47,192 bases of DNA from Pedobacter sp. UBA5917 (GTDB lineage: Bacteria > Bacteroidota > Bacteroidia > Sphingobacteriales > Sphingobacteriaceae). Positions 9,413 to 18,898 of the stretch are shown here, piece by piece. The translations under genes were made by a program, and so were the position numbers. The notes below the pieces were generated by a model, which worked only from the letters and a program-made list of their open reading frames with translations, was not told the DNA's origin and ran no database searches. The number at the start of each line of letters is the position of its first letter. Position 1 is the first letter of the stretch. The DNA is taken from NCBI RefSeq assembly GCF_002432345.1, contig NZ_DJDT01000276.1:1-47192 (forward strand). Direction: 5' to 3'.

Positions 9413-12400
9413 ATGAAAAAACTTCTACAGAGTTTGTTCATTTTGCTGTTTTTTGCGGTAAATGCAATGGCACAGGATCGAACAATCACAGGAACAGTTA
9501 CGTCTCAAGACGACAAATTGCCCATTCCTGGAGTAAGCGTAAAAATTCAGGGGGCCTCAGGCGGTACCTCTACCGATTCTAATGGGAGATTCTCCATTAA
9601 AATTTCATCTGATGCCAAGACCCTTGAATTTTCTTCAATCGGTTTTGCCAGTCAAACCAGATCAATCGGAAGCTCAAATGTGATCAATGTAATTCTGACT
9701 ACCGATTCTAAAGCCCTGGGCGAGGTAGTTGTAACGGCATTGGGTGTTAACAAGGCTACAAAAACTTTGGGTTACTCTCAAAGCACTTTAAAATCAGCCG
9801 AGGTAAATGCTTCCGCACCAGCAAGTTTATTTGGCGGTTTGCAGGGAAAAGTAGCCGGTGTTAACATTTCTAATACTTCTGGTGCGCCGGGCGGCTCAAC
9901 AAAAGTTATTTTAAGAGGGTTTTCTTCAATAACAGGCAGTAATCAGCCGCTGTACGTTGTAGATGGTGTGCCTTTAGATAACTCAACTGCAGGTTCTAGC
10001 GAAAATTACGATTTTGGTAACAATGCCAACGACATCGATCCGAACAACATCGAGAGCATCAGTATCTTAAAAGGATCTGCTGCAACTGCATTGTATGGCT
10101 CGCGCGGATCGAATGGTGTTTTAATCGTAACCACTAAAAAAGGAGCTGCCGGTAAATTAAGGGTTGATCTTTCTACATCAACTACTTTAACCAATGTGGC
10201 TTCGGTTTATAAACCGCAGGATCAGTTTGGCCAAGGTTGGGATGGAACCTATATTCCTTCAGAAAATGGTAACTGGGGGCCAAGATACGACGGGCAATTA
10301 AGAACGTGGGGAGCTGTAGTTGATAATTCTCAACTGTTAAAACCTTTCTCTTTTATTAAAAATAATGTTAGGGATGCCTTAACAACCGGTGTTGAGCTAA
10401 ATAACAATATCGCTTTAAGCGGAGGAAATGAAAACAGCACGGCTTATTTCTCTTACGGTAATATTTATAGCAACGGTTATCTCCCATCTGATAACGATTC
10501 GTATAAAAGAAATAACTTTACCTTAAAAGGATCAACCAAATACGGAAAATTTTCGGCCGATGCTTCTTTAAACTATGTTGGCAAAACCACTAAGTTTATT
10601 AATCAGGGTGGTGGTGATGCAGGTATTGGTTCTTCATTTTATGAAGAGATTCTACAAATTCCGGGCGATATTCCTATTAAAGATTTACAAGACTATAAGA
10701 ACAAGTTCTTTAATGTTGATAATTATTTTACTCCATATGCAGAAAACCCTTATTACGCCCTTTACGAAAATGGTAGTAGATATAAGAGCGATCGTTTGTA
10801 TGGCAATATTAATTTAAACTACAAAGCAACAGATTGGTTAAGTATTCAGTTTCAGCAAGGTGCTGATGTTGATAATGCAGTTAGTAAGATCTGGCACAAT
10901 AAAAATGCACCAAGTGTAGGCAGTTATAATGCCGGAGGGAATATCGAAGGATCTTCAAGAGCAGCTGATGTTGGTAACGTAATTGAGGGATCAGTTAAAA
11001 CCTTCGAGTACGATACAAAATTAAATCTCCTTTTTAATAAAGAGTTAAATAACCATTTCGATCTGGATGGTTTAATTGGGGCGAATTATAACGATCGTGG
11101 ATCAAGGATATTGAATACAACGATCGAAGATTTGGCAATACCAGGTTTTTATCAGATCAATAATTCGGCTAATAAGCCAACATCAACCAATGCCGAATCG
11201 CACCGTCGTTTATTTGGTGCCTATGCTTCGGCTACGCTTGGTTACAACAAATACCTGTATTTAACCTTAACCGGAAGAAACGACTGGTCTTCAACACTTC
11301 CTCAGGATAATAATAACTACTTCTACCCTGCTTCTAGTTTAGCTTTCATTGCTTCACAAGCATTAGATTTAACTAAAACGCCGATCAGTTTTTTAAAATT
11401 TAGAGCGAGTTATGGCGAAACGGGTAGTGATACCGATCCTTATCGTGTATTCAATACCGCAACACGTACTTCATCTCCTTTGGGTTTCGGAACGTTAACC
11501 TTTCCTCTTTTTGGTGTTGCAGGTTACTCCATTTCTAATCAGTTAAACAGTAACAACTTTAAGCCAGAACGCGTTAAAGAGGTTGAACTTGGTGCTGAGA
11601 TCAGATTATTCAAAGATCGCATTGGTATTGATGCAACTTATTACAATAAACTAAGAAAAGATCAGATTATTCCATTGCCGATTGATCCGGCAGCTGGTTA
11701 TTCGTCATATATTGTAAATTTCGGTTCGGTGCGTAATAAAGGTATAGAGCTAGCTGTTAATATCAAGCCTATTAAGACTACAGATATCGATTGGACATTG
11801 AACTATACTTTTACGAAAGAAAACAGTAAGGTAACAGAATTGCCGATTGGATTAAATAAAGTTGTTTTAAATTTTGCTTACGACGCCCAATTTGTGGCAA
11901 AAGTTGGCCAGCCTTTGGGAATCATCGAAGCGCCTACGCGTACATATAGCCCAAGCGGACAGGTTATTGTTGATGCCAATGGCTATCCTGTATATTCATC
12001 CGAAAATGTGAGCTTTGGTTCTACTGTACCTGATTTTGTTATGGGATTGAATAACCAGTTCCGTTATAAAGACTTTTCTCTTTCATTTACGTTAGATTGG
12101 CATAAAGGCGGTGTGTTTTATTCGGGAACAGCCGATTTATTGAACTTTGTAGGTGCTGATAAAAAGACAACTTATAACGATCGCAGGCCTTTTATCGTTC
12201 CAAACTCGGTTCAGAAACTGGCAGATGGCACCTATGTAGAAAATACTACGCCAATAACAGAAGCCAATACGGATGATTTTTATTACACCACATCAAACAA
12301 AGCCGATGCCTATGCAAACCGTATTTTAGATCGGTCTTTCCTTAAACTAAGAGAGGCAACATTGAGCTACAACCTTCCTAAATCTATTGTAGGTAAAGTT

Positions 12401-12583
12401 GGTGCACAAAAAGCGAGTGTATCTGTTTTCGGAAGAAATTTATTAACGTGGCTTGCAAAAACCAATAAAACGATCGATCCGGAGGTTTCCAATTATGGAA
12501 ACGATTTAGGAAGTGAATTTGGAGAGTTTAGAACTGCTCCTCCTGTGAGGTTCTTTGGGGCATCATTAAAAGTTTCATTTTAA
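9413..12583 (+). CDS. SusC/RagA-family TonB-linked outer-membrane protein (first pair)
   Basis: A 1056-residue outer-membrane import channel. It has a signal peptide (1-20, ending AMA|Q), a carboxypeptidase-like beta-sandwich (about 22-105), a TonB box region (EVVVTALG), a plug (about 115-240, with the SusC signature ESISILKGSAATALYGSRG) and a 22-strand-type barrel with aromatic C-terminus (VSF). SusC proteins work with a SusD lid to move large ligands across the outer membrane using TonB energy. The SusD gene follows after 11 bases, then two lipoprotein genes, forming a four-gene operon closed by a terminator at 15265. The gene order matches what I recall of BT2264-BT2261, which binds peptides, so peptide uptake is the leading hypothesis for the ligand. 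This is inference, as sequence alone does not define the ligand. Confidence 0.93.
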   Translation: MKKLLQSLFILLFFAVNAMAQDRTITGTVTSQDDKLPIPGVSVKIQGASGGTSTDSNGRFSIKISSDAKTLEFSSIGFASQTRSIGSSNVINVILTTDSKALGEVVVTALGVNKATKTLGYSQSTLKSAEVNASAPASLFGGLQGKVAGVNISNTSGAPGGSTKVILRGFSSITGSNQPLYVVDGVPLDNSTAGSSENYDFGNNANDIDPNNIESISILKGSAATALYGSRGSNGVLIVTTKKGAAGKLRVDLSTSTTLTNVASVYKPQDQFGQGWDGTYIPSENGNWGPRYDGQLRTWGAVVDNSQLLKPFSFIKNNVRDALTTGVELNNNIALSGGNENSTAYFSYGNIYSNGYLPSDNDSYKRNNFTLKGSTKYGKFSADASLNYVGKTTKFINQGGGDAGIGSSFYEEILQIPGDIPIKDLQDYKNKFFNVDNYFTPYAENPYYALYENGSRYKSDRLYGNINLNYKATDWLSIQFQQGADVDNAVSKIWHNKNAPSVGSYNAGGNIEGSSRAADVGNVIEGSVKTFEYDTKLNLLFNKELNNHFDLDGLIGANYNDRGSRILNTTIEDLAIPGFYQINNSANKPTSTNAESHRRLFGAYASATLGYNKYLYLTLTGRNDWSSTLPQDNNNYFYPASSLAFIASQALDLTKTPISFLKFRASYGETGSDTDPYRVFNTATRTSSPLGFGTLTFPLFGVAGYSISNQLNSNNFKPERVKEVELGAEIRLFKDRIGIDATYYNKLRKDQIIPLPIDPAAGYSSYIVNFGSVRNKGIELAVNIKPIKTTDIDWTLNYTFTKENSKVTELPIGLNKVVLNFAYDAQFVAKVGQPLGIIEAPTRTYSPSGQVIVDANGYPVYSSENVSFGSTVPDFVMGLNNQFRYKDFSLSFTLDWHKGGVFYSGTADLLNFVGADKKTTYNDRRPFIVPNSVQKLADGTYVENTTPITEANTDDFYYTTSNKADAYANRILDRSFLKLREATLSYNLPKSIVGKVGAQKASVSVFGRNLLTWLAKTNKTIDPEVSNYGNDLGSEFGEFRTAPPVRFFGASLKVSF

Positions 12584-12594
12584 TCTACTGCGTA

Positions 12595-14070
12595 ATGAAA
12601 AATAATCATATCAAATATAAAATGCTGATGTTATCAGCAGTTGTGTTTCTTGCTTTTGGATGTAAGAAAACACTGGATATCAATGTTGATCCAAATAATC
12701 CTTTGTTAGAAACAACTACCCCGGAGGTATTATTCCCTTCGGCAGTAGGCTCAACCGCAGGGCGTGTTGGTGGCGAATTAACCATTATTGGCGGTATCTG
12801 GGCGCAATATTATACACAGGCAAATGCATCTAATCAATATAAAACAATTGATTCTTATGCCTTAACCCGTAACGATTTTAACGGTAATTATAACGAGCTG
12901 TTTTCTGGTGCTTTAGCCGACTATCAACTGGCCATAAAGTTAGCTGTAGCCAGAAACGATTGGCGTTATAATTTAATGGCCACGGTAATGAAAGCCTATA
13001 CGTATCAGGTACTGGTTGATTTATATGATAAAGTTCCATATACCGAAGCATTAAAGGGACTTGATAATTTACAACCTAAATTTGATGATGGTTATACCAT
13101 TTATGTGGGACTTCTTGCCGAAATTAATGCGGCATTAGCTAAGGATTATACCAGTGTGCCACTAAATAACGACCAGAAAAAAACGGATTTTCTTTTTGGT
13201 GGCGATATGGATCAGTGGACCAAGTTTGCCAATACCTTAAAGTTGAAAATGTATTTAAGGATGGTTAATGCAAAACCGGCAGAAGCTCAGGCTGGGATTA
13301 CCAAATTATACACCGATGGAGCCAATTTTTTAACTACAGGTGCAGGTATTGCTACATTCGAAGATACGCCAAATAGCAGTAACCCTTTTTACGAATATAA
13401 TGTTCGCCGTTTAAATACCACTACCAACTTAAGGGCAAGTAAAACATTTACCAGTTGGTTAGCGGTTAATAATGATCCAAGAGCTAAGTATTATTATGGA
13501 ACACTTACTCCTGTGCCCATGAATCAGGGCGATTATACGGCAACAGCAGTTGAACAGCCTACTTATGCAGGAGCAACTGTTTTTGCACAAACGGCTAAAG
13601 ATCCGGTGTGGTTTATTTCGGCTGCCGAATCTTACCTGATGCAGGCAGAAGCTTTAGAAAGATATTATGGTGGTGCTGGTTCTAGAGCAATGTATGAAAA
13701 CGGTGTTATTGCAGCTTTTACCCAGGTAAAATTAACAAGAGATGATGTTCCGGATGACTATTTAACTAATTATGTTGAAGGTAATTTTGAGCAAAATTTG
13801 GGAAAAATTATTGTGCAGAAATGGGCTTCTTTTGCAGGTTCACATAGCTTAGAAGGTTTCTTTGAGCAAGAGCGTACTGGTTATCCAAAAATAAGTGCAG
13901 TGTACTCTACTGATGATAACTATATTCCTGGTCAATGGGTGTATTCGAAAAACGGCGTAACTTCAGGTTTGTTTCCTAAGCGTTTGGTATTTCCTGCATC
14001 ATCAAGAGATAGAAACAGCAATACACCAGCAGAAGTTCCGATTACAACAAAGGTTTGGTGGGGTAAATAG
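12595..14070 (+). CDS. SusD/RagB-family nutrient-binding lipoprotein (SusD-like_2 type, first pair)
   Basis: A 491-residue surface lipoprotein. The signal ends in a lipobox with lipid-anchor cysteine C23 (LAFGC). The start of the mature protein (LDINVDPNNPLLETTTPEVLFPSA) and the helical repeats (WAQYYTQANAS, LMATVMKAYTYQVLVDLYDKVPY) are typical of the SusD-like_2 subgroup, distinct from the RagB/SusD subgroup of the two later SusD proteins. It should form the hinged lid over the upstream SusC barrel and contribute to ligand capture. It begins 11 bases after the SusC stop, with the next lipoprotein gene 20 bases downstream, consistent with one operon. Confidence 0.92.
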   Translation: MKNNHIKYKMLMLSAVVFLAFGCKKTLDINVDPNNPLLETTTPEVLFPSAVGSTAGRVGGELTIIGGIWAQYYTQANASNQYKTIDSYALTRNDFNGNYNELFSGALADYQLAIKLAVARNDWRYNLMATVMKAYTYQVLVDLYDKVPYTEALKGLDNLQPKFDDGYTIYVGLLAEINAALAKDYTSVPLNNDQKKTDFLFGGDMDQWTKFANTLKLKMYLRMVNAKPAEAQAGITKLYTDGANFLTTGAGIATFEDTPNSSNPFYEYNVRRLNTTTNLRASKTFTSWLAVNNDPRAKYYYGTLTPVPMNQGDYTATAVEQPTYAGATVFAQTAKDPVWFISAAESYLMQAEALERYYGGAGSRAMYENGVIAAFTQVKLTRDDVPDDYLTNYVEGNFEQNLGKIIVQKWASFAGSHSLEGFFEQERTGYPKISAVYSTDDNYIPGQWVYSKNGVTSGLFPKRLVFPASSRDRNSNTPAEVPITTKVWWGK

Positions 14071-14090
14071 TATTTATAATTGATAAAGAG

Positions 14091-14744
14091 ATGAAAAAAT
14101 ATTTAGCAATAATCATATTAGGGGTTATAAGCATGACTTATAGCTCTTGCAAAAAAGAGTCGTTTGATTACCCGGAAGGTTATGTCGGTATTTCTAAAAT
14201 AACGATATATCCAATAATAACGATGAAGGGTGATAAATACGTGGCTGTAGCTAAAGGAGGTACTTACACCGATGCAGGCGCTACTGCGGCGGCGGGTGCC
14301 AGTACCATCACGGTAAAGGTAACAGGCCTGCCAAATACGGCTGTAGCTGGTGTTTATTTAATTACTTATTCTGCTGAAAATAGCGATGGTTTTTCTGCAA
14401 CTACAACAAGATCGGTAGTAGTTTATGATACAAAAGCAGATGCCTTAGCCAATGATTTTTCTGGCAACTACTTAAGGGCGGCTACGGGTACAATTACAAA
14501 ATGGACAAAACTCGCTCCTGGGGCCTATTTGGTAAACAACCCTGGTGGAGCAGCAACCGGTACAACTGTTAATGTAATTGCCATAAATCCTACGGGCAGT
14601 GTAATCGACATTCCTCAACAAAATACCGATAGCGGGCCTTGGGGATCAAATACAGAGAGTAAAGATCTGGTTTCGGGCAATTATTCGTGGGCTGTAGAAA
14701 ATCCGGGTTATGGTGGTGCAGTTAGAACCTTTGTTAAACAATAA
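14091..14744 (+). CDS. Ig-like (DUF5011/DUF5012, BT_2262-like) surface lipoprotein
   Basis: A 217-residue lipoprotein with lipobox cysteine C20 (MTYSSC). Residues about 45-120 form an immunoglobulin-like beta-sandwich of the DUF5011/DUF5012 kind, recognisable from the GTYTDAGATA and TYSAENSDG strands and the closing RSVVVYD. The C-terminal hundred residues are a second beta-rich region with no motif I recognise. In related SusCD loci such proteins ride on the outside of the SusCD complex as accessory surface lipoproteins. It is the third gene of the operon; the next gene starts 10 bases after its stop. The domain call is good; a ligand-binding role is inferred from position. Confidence 0.75.
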   Translation: MKKYLAIIILGVISMTYSSCKKESFDYPEGYVGISKITIYPIITMKGDKYVAVAKGGTYTDAGATAAAGASTITVKVTGLPNTAVAGVYLITYSAENSDGFSATTTRSVVVYDTKADALANDFSGNYLRAATGTITKWTKLAPGAYLVNNPGGAATGTTVNVIAINPTGSVIDIPQQNTDSGPWGSNTESKDLVSGNYSWAVENPGYGGAVRTFVKQ

Positions 14745-14754
14745 TTATAAAACG

Positions 14755-15246
14755 ATGAAAAAATATATTTATATACTAACACTTTTTGTACTAAGCATTT
14801 CTGCTTGCAAAAAAGACGAACCCGTTGGTGGTACAGCAGTGCAAGATCTATCTGGCGAATGGTGGGTGCAGATAGATGGTACAGGAGATTACTATGGAAT
14901 TTCTACTTACAATACAGCAGATAACTCGTCAACACAAATGTGGTTGAATTTGACCAACTTCTGGTCTCAATCAACAACTGAAACAGTTTTTGGTAAAGTA
15001 AATGTAAATTTGGATAGCAAAACCTTCACAGGGCAAAACGTGGCTAATGTAGGAACATATCCCGGTGGTATAACATTTACAGTAACCAATGGTAAAGTAA
15101 CACCTAATGGCGCCGTTGGGCCGTCATCTAAAGCACAAACGGATGCGATATCATTGGATGTTGTCTTTTCGGATGATGATGTTCCTGGTAGAGTCTTTCA
15201 CCTTAAAGGTTACCACCGGACCAAGTTTGTTGGCGACGACCATTAA
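14755..15246 (+). CDS. Small surface lipoprotein, lipid-binding-protein (PF12888-like) family
   Basis: A 163-residue lipoprotein. The start was set at the ATG at 14755: the reading frame is open further upstream to 14710, but only the 14755 start gives a proper signal peptide and lipobox (SISAC, lipid-anchor C18), and it follows the previous stop by 10 bases. The body begins DLSGEWWVQIDG, is beta-rich and looks like a small beta-barrel of the lipocalin or lipid-binding kind found as the last gene of some SusCD loci. Its biochemical role is unknown. It ends the four-gene operon and is followed by a strong terminator. Confidence 0.7.
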   Translation: MKKYIYILTLFVLSISACKKDEPVGGTAVQDLSGEWWVQIDGTGDYYGISTYNTADNSSTQMWLNLTNFWSQSTTETVFGKVNVNLDSKTFTGQNVANVGTYPGGITFTVTNGKVTPNGAVGPSSKAQTDAISLDVVFSDDDVPGRVFHLKGYHRTKFVGDDH

Positions 15247-15264
15247 GCTAGTTAACAATTTTTT

Positions 15265-15308
15265 ACAACAAAGCCTTCCAAATTATTTTGGAGGGCTTTG
15301 TTGTTTTA
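15265..15308 (+). terminator. Terminator of the first SusCD operon
   Basis: An 18-bp stem, 15265-15282 against 15287-15304, with one G-T wobble and a 4-base loop, followed by a short T run. The core is AAGCCTTCC/GGAGGGCTT. It starts 18 bases after the last lipoprotein stop codon. Confidence 0.85.
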
Positions 15309-15717
15309 TCGCAAATTTATTGTTGTCATTATTCCATTAATCCCAGCACAGCTCTTAAACCCTCATTTATATTCGTTTTTATCAAGAATAACGAAGGCCA
15401 GCCGAAAGTTCTGAATGAGTTTTACATATTTTAACATTTTTTATATAAAAACCGACTGATAAGAAAAATAAATTGGCATAGTTTTTAATTCGAAATATGC
15501 CGTTATTGAGGTTCATTTTAACTATTTTGTATTAAAACTGTCCATAAAATTCATCAAACTGTAGAAAATTTACACGATACGCCTTTTTAATAAGACGCGA
15601 TTATTGTCATAATAAAGTCATTATAGTCTTTCAATTTGTTAAAATTTGTTAAACTGTAGTTAATCTATTTTATATTTAGCGCTTCAAATAACTATATCAT
15701 TAACTAACTTAAATTTC
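15305..15717 (+). promoter_or_regulatory. Long A/T-rich upstream region and putative promoter of the second SusC gene
   Basis: This 413-base stretch holds no convincing gene. Near its end are two overlapping copies of ATTTGTTAAA (about 15634-15656). TTTG at 15645-15648 and TATATTTA at 15671-15678 form a Bacteroidota-like promoter with 22 bases between them. The leader motif TAACTAACTT at 15701-15710 is shared with the other SusC genes. A weak 6-bp dyad (GGCATA at 15475, TATGCC at 15496) may be chance. Confidence 0.45.
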
Positions 15718-18700
15718 ATGAAAAAACTTCTACAAAGTTTGTTCGTTCTTTTGTTTGTAGCGTCGGCTGCATTTGCACAGAACAGAACAATTACAGGTAT
15801 GGTTACATCTGGAGACGATGGATTACCTTTGCCTGGGGTAAGTGTTAAGGCTTCTGGAGCTAAAATTGCTGCTCAAACAGGATCTGATGGTAAATTTTCT
15901 ATCAGTCTACCTGGTAATATTACCACCTTAGAATTCTCGTATCTTGGTTTTATTTCTCAAAATAAAGCAATTACTGCCTCAGGTGTGGTAAACGTTGTTT
16001 TAGCAGCTGATACTAAAACATTAACAGATGTACTGGTAGTAGGTTACGGTGTTAAAGCCGTAAAAGATGTTAACGGTTCAATCGCAAAGGTAAAAGGATC
16101 TGATCTCGCAAGTCTGCCTATCGAAAGTTTTGATAAAGCACTTTCGGGTAAAGCAGCCGGTGTACAGATTTCTAGCTCTGGTGGTACTTTAGCAGATGGT
16201 GTTTCTATCCGTATCCGTGGTGTTAACTCAATCTCAACCAGTTCATTGCCTTTAGTGGTTATTGACGGTATTCCGGCCAATACACTCGAAAATTTAAACC
16301 TTTTTAATGGTGGTAACGGTACACGTTTCGATCCATTAGCTTTAATCAATCCAAATGATATCGAATCGATCGAGGTATTGAAAGATGCTGGTGCTGCGGT
16401 TTTATACGGATCGAGAGCTGCAAATGGTGTAATTTTGATTACAACTAAAAAAGGTAAAAACGGAACTACATTGCTTACTATCGATTCTAAAACGAACTTC
16501 GCTACAGCTTCGAGAGTGCCCGATTTATTAAATGGTGATCAGTTTAATTTGATCAACAATGAAAAAGCAACTAACAGATACGGTGCTGCTGTAGGCGTTA
16601 TTGCAAAAGATAGTGATATTGATGGCGACGGTGTGCCTGATAGAACAGACTGGATGAAACAAATTTTCAGAACAGGTAAAACTTTCGACAATACTATGTC
16701 TATTTCAGGTGGTACTGATAAAGCTACCTATTATGGTTCTGTTAGATATGCTGATCAAGAAGGTATTCTTTATGGAAACAAATTAAAAACAGGATCTGTT
16801 AGGGCTAATATTGATGTTAGACCAAAAAAATGGTTAAGATCTGGAGTTGAAATCTCTTATACAAAAAGTATCAACTACGGTGTGTTAACCGATAATTATT
16901 TAGCCGGAGCATCTATTTCTGGTTATAACGCTGCACCTACTGTAGCTGCATTTAATCCAAACGGACCAAAAGGTTATAACTTAACTACTGTTTCGCCGGT
17001 AGGTTACTTAGGTTTAGGAAATAACGTTACTTCTTACTTAGGAACAAGTTTTATCGGTAACCGTGTTTATAACCCACTTGCAGCAGTTGATTTACAAAGA
17101 AATCAGAATACACCACAAAATTTTGTTGGAAACGCGTATGTTGAAATTCAACCAATCAGCGGTTTAAAATTTACTTCAAAATTTGGTGTTGACTATCAAA
17201 GCAATTTTGAAGATCAGTATTCTAACCCACTTATTGCTGGTTTAGGTCTTTCGTACTTAGGTTTGGTTCAGGATTATATTTTAACCAGAAACCAATGGGT
17301 TTGGCAAAACTTTGCAACATATGATAAAACAATTGCTCAAAAACACCGTATTAGCTTAACAGCAGGTGCCGAATATCAATATACTAAACAACAGCAAATT
17401 TATGCTTCGGCTAACAACTTTGCTGATCCATTCTTCCAGAACATCATCGATGGTGCTTATACAGGTGCCGATCCTTCTTCAGGTAGCGTATTACTTGCTT
17501 CTGGTGGTAGTTTGTTCTCAAACGGTTTAGAGTCGTATTTTGGTAGAGCAGGTTATACTTATGATGACAAATACTTTATCGAAGGTGCGATTAGAGCAGA
17601 TGCTTTCTCTGGTTTTGGAGCGGCTTACCGTTGGGGTAAATTCCCAAGTGTATCAGCAGGCTGGATTGCTTCTCAAGAAAGTTTCTTAAAAGAAAACAAA
17701 ATCATTAACTACTTAAAAATTAGAGGTAGTTATGGTTTAGTAGGTAACTCTAGGGGTGTAGGTTCGTACGCTGCCAGAACACTTTATTCAGGTGGAAGTT
17801 ATACTACTGTTAATGGTTTTTCAAGCAGCCAGTTAGGTAATGCTGATTTAAGATGGGAAGCTTCGAAAAAATTCAACATTGGATTTGATGCAAACATCCT
17901 TAACAGCAGAATTGGTATTACTTTAGATTATTTCAATACCAATGTATCTGATTTGATCTTAAACGCTCCTGTTCTTTATACTGTTGGTGTACCTAATTCA
18001 TCTATTACAACCAATATTGGTTCGATGAAAAATGCAGGTATTGAGGTAACTTTAAATACTAAAAACATCCAGACGAAAGATTTTAACTGGACTTCATCAT
18101 TCAACTTTACAAGAATTAAAAACAGAGTAACAAGTTTAGTTGCTTCTAATAACAATGCTGATATCGCTTCAGCAAGTACTGTTGCAAGTGTTGGCCGTGC
18201 ATTAGGAACTTATAAACTAATCCAATGGGCTGGTGTAGATCCGGCTACTGGTTATCCAACTTGGTATGCAGCTGATGGTGTAACCAAAAAAATCTGGAAT
18301 CAGGCAAGTCAAAAATACACATTGGCTGATGGAACAACTACTTCTTTAACTGCAGCAGATCAGGTATATTTAGAAGGCAAAACCGGAGCACCTAAATGGT
18401 ATGGTGGTTTTGACAACACATTTACTTATAAAGATTTTGATTTCAATATTTCATTGGTTTATCAAGGTGGTAATTATATCTATAACTCAACTTTATCAGG
18501 TTTATTGGTAAATACTTTCCAGAACAATGATGCAAGAATTTTAGATCGTTGGACAACTCCTGGCCAGATCACTGATATTCCAAGATTGAATATGTTGGAT
18601 CAAACAGCTAACCAGGCTTCAACTAGATTCCTAGAAAAAGGTGATTTCTTAAGAGCAAGAGCAATTTCATTAGGTTATAAATTAAATGGCCAATACCTTC

Positions 18701-18888
18701 AGAAATTGGGCTTAACCAATTTAAGAGTGTCTGCGCAAGTTTATAATGCTTTTCTTATTACAGGGTATAGCGGTGTAGATCCTGAGGTTAACAGTAATAG
18801 AAATAACACAAATATTGCTGTTGGTTATGATAACAGGGCGATTCCTCAGCCAAGAACATATACAATCGGTTTAACAGCAACTTTCTAA
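15718..18888 (+). CDS. SusC/RagA-family TonB-linked outer-membrane protein (second pair)
   Basis: A 1056-residue SusC homologue. It has a signal peptide (1-20, ending AFA|Q), a carboxypeptidase-like domain (about 22-105), a TonB box (TDVLVVGYG), a plug (about 115-245, with ESIEVLKDAGAAVLYGSRAANGVILITTKKGK) and a barrel ending LTATF. The barrel contains an Asp-rich DIDGDGVPD segment, a calcium-loop-like feature seen in many SusC proteins. The first 27 bases are almost identical to those of the other two SusC genes, while the rest has diverged. Codons look strongly biased to TTA, AGA, GGT and GCT, suggesting high expression. Its SusD partner starts 10 bases after the stop. Ligand unknown. Confidence 0.93.
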   Translation: MKKLLQSLFVLLFVASAAFAQNRTITGMVTSGDDGLPLPGVSVKASGAKIAAQTGSDGKFSISLPGNITTLEFSYLGFISQNKAITASGVVNVVLAADTKTLTDVLVVGYGVKAVKDVNGSIAKVKGSDLASLPIESFDKALSGKAAGVQISSSGGTLADGVSIRIRGVNSISTSSLPLVVIDGIPANTLENLNLFNGGNGTRFDPLALINPNDIESIEVLKDAGAAVLYGSRAANGVILITTKKGKNGTTLLTIDSKTNFATASRVPDLLNGDQFNLINNEKATNRYGAAVGVIAKDSDIDGDGVPDRTDWMKQIFRTGKTFDNTMSISGGTDKATYYGSVRYADQEGILYGNKLKTGSVRANIDVRPKKWLRSGVEISYTKSINYGVLTDNYLAGASISGYNAAPTVAAFNPNGPKGYNLTTVSPVGYLGLGNNVTSYLGTSFIGNRVYNPLAAVDLQRNQNTPQNFVGNAYVEIQPISGLKFTSKFGVDYQSNFEDQYSNPLIAGLGLSYLGLVQDYILTRNQWVWQNFATYDKTIAQKHRISLTAGAEYQYTKQQQIYASANNFADPFFQNIIDGAYTGADPSSGSVLLASGGSLFSNGLESYFGRAGYTYDDKYFIEGAIRADAFSGFGAAYRWGKFPSVSAGWIASQESFLKENKIINYLKIRGSYGLVGNSRGVGSYAARTLYSGGSYTTVNGFSSSQLGNADLRWEASKKFNIGFDANILNSRIGITLDYFNTNVSDLILNAPVLYTVGVPNSSITTNIGSMKNAGIEVTLNTKNIQTKDFNWTSSFNFTRIKNRVTSLVASNNNADIASASTVASVGRALGTYKLIQWAGVDPATGYPTWYAADGVTKKIWNQASQKYTLADGTTTSLTAADQVYLEGKTGAPKWYGGFDNTFTYKDFDFNISLVYQGGNYIYNSTLSGLLVNTFQNNDARILDRWTTPGQITDIPRLNMLDQTANQASTRFLEKGDFLRARAISLGYKLNGQYLQKLGLTNLRVSAQVYNAFLITGYSGVDPEVNSNRNNTNIAVGYDNRAIPQPRTYTIGLTATF

Positions 18889-18898
18889 GAAAAATATC

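Noticed and set aside
15475..15501. GGCATA...TATGCC dyad upstream of the second SusC gene
   Set aside because: Arms of only 6 bp in a long A/T-rich spacer are expected by chance.
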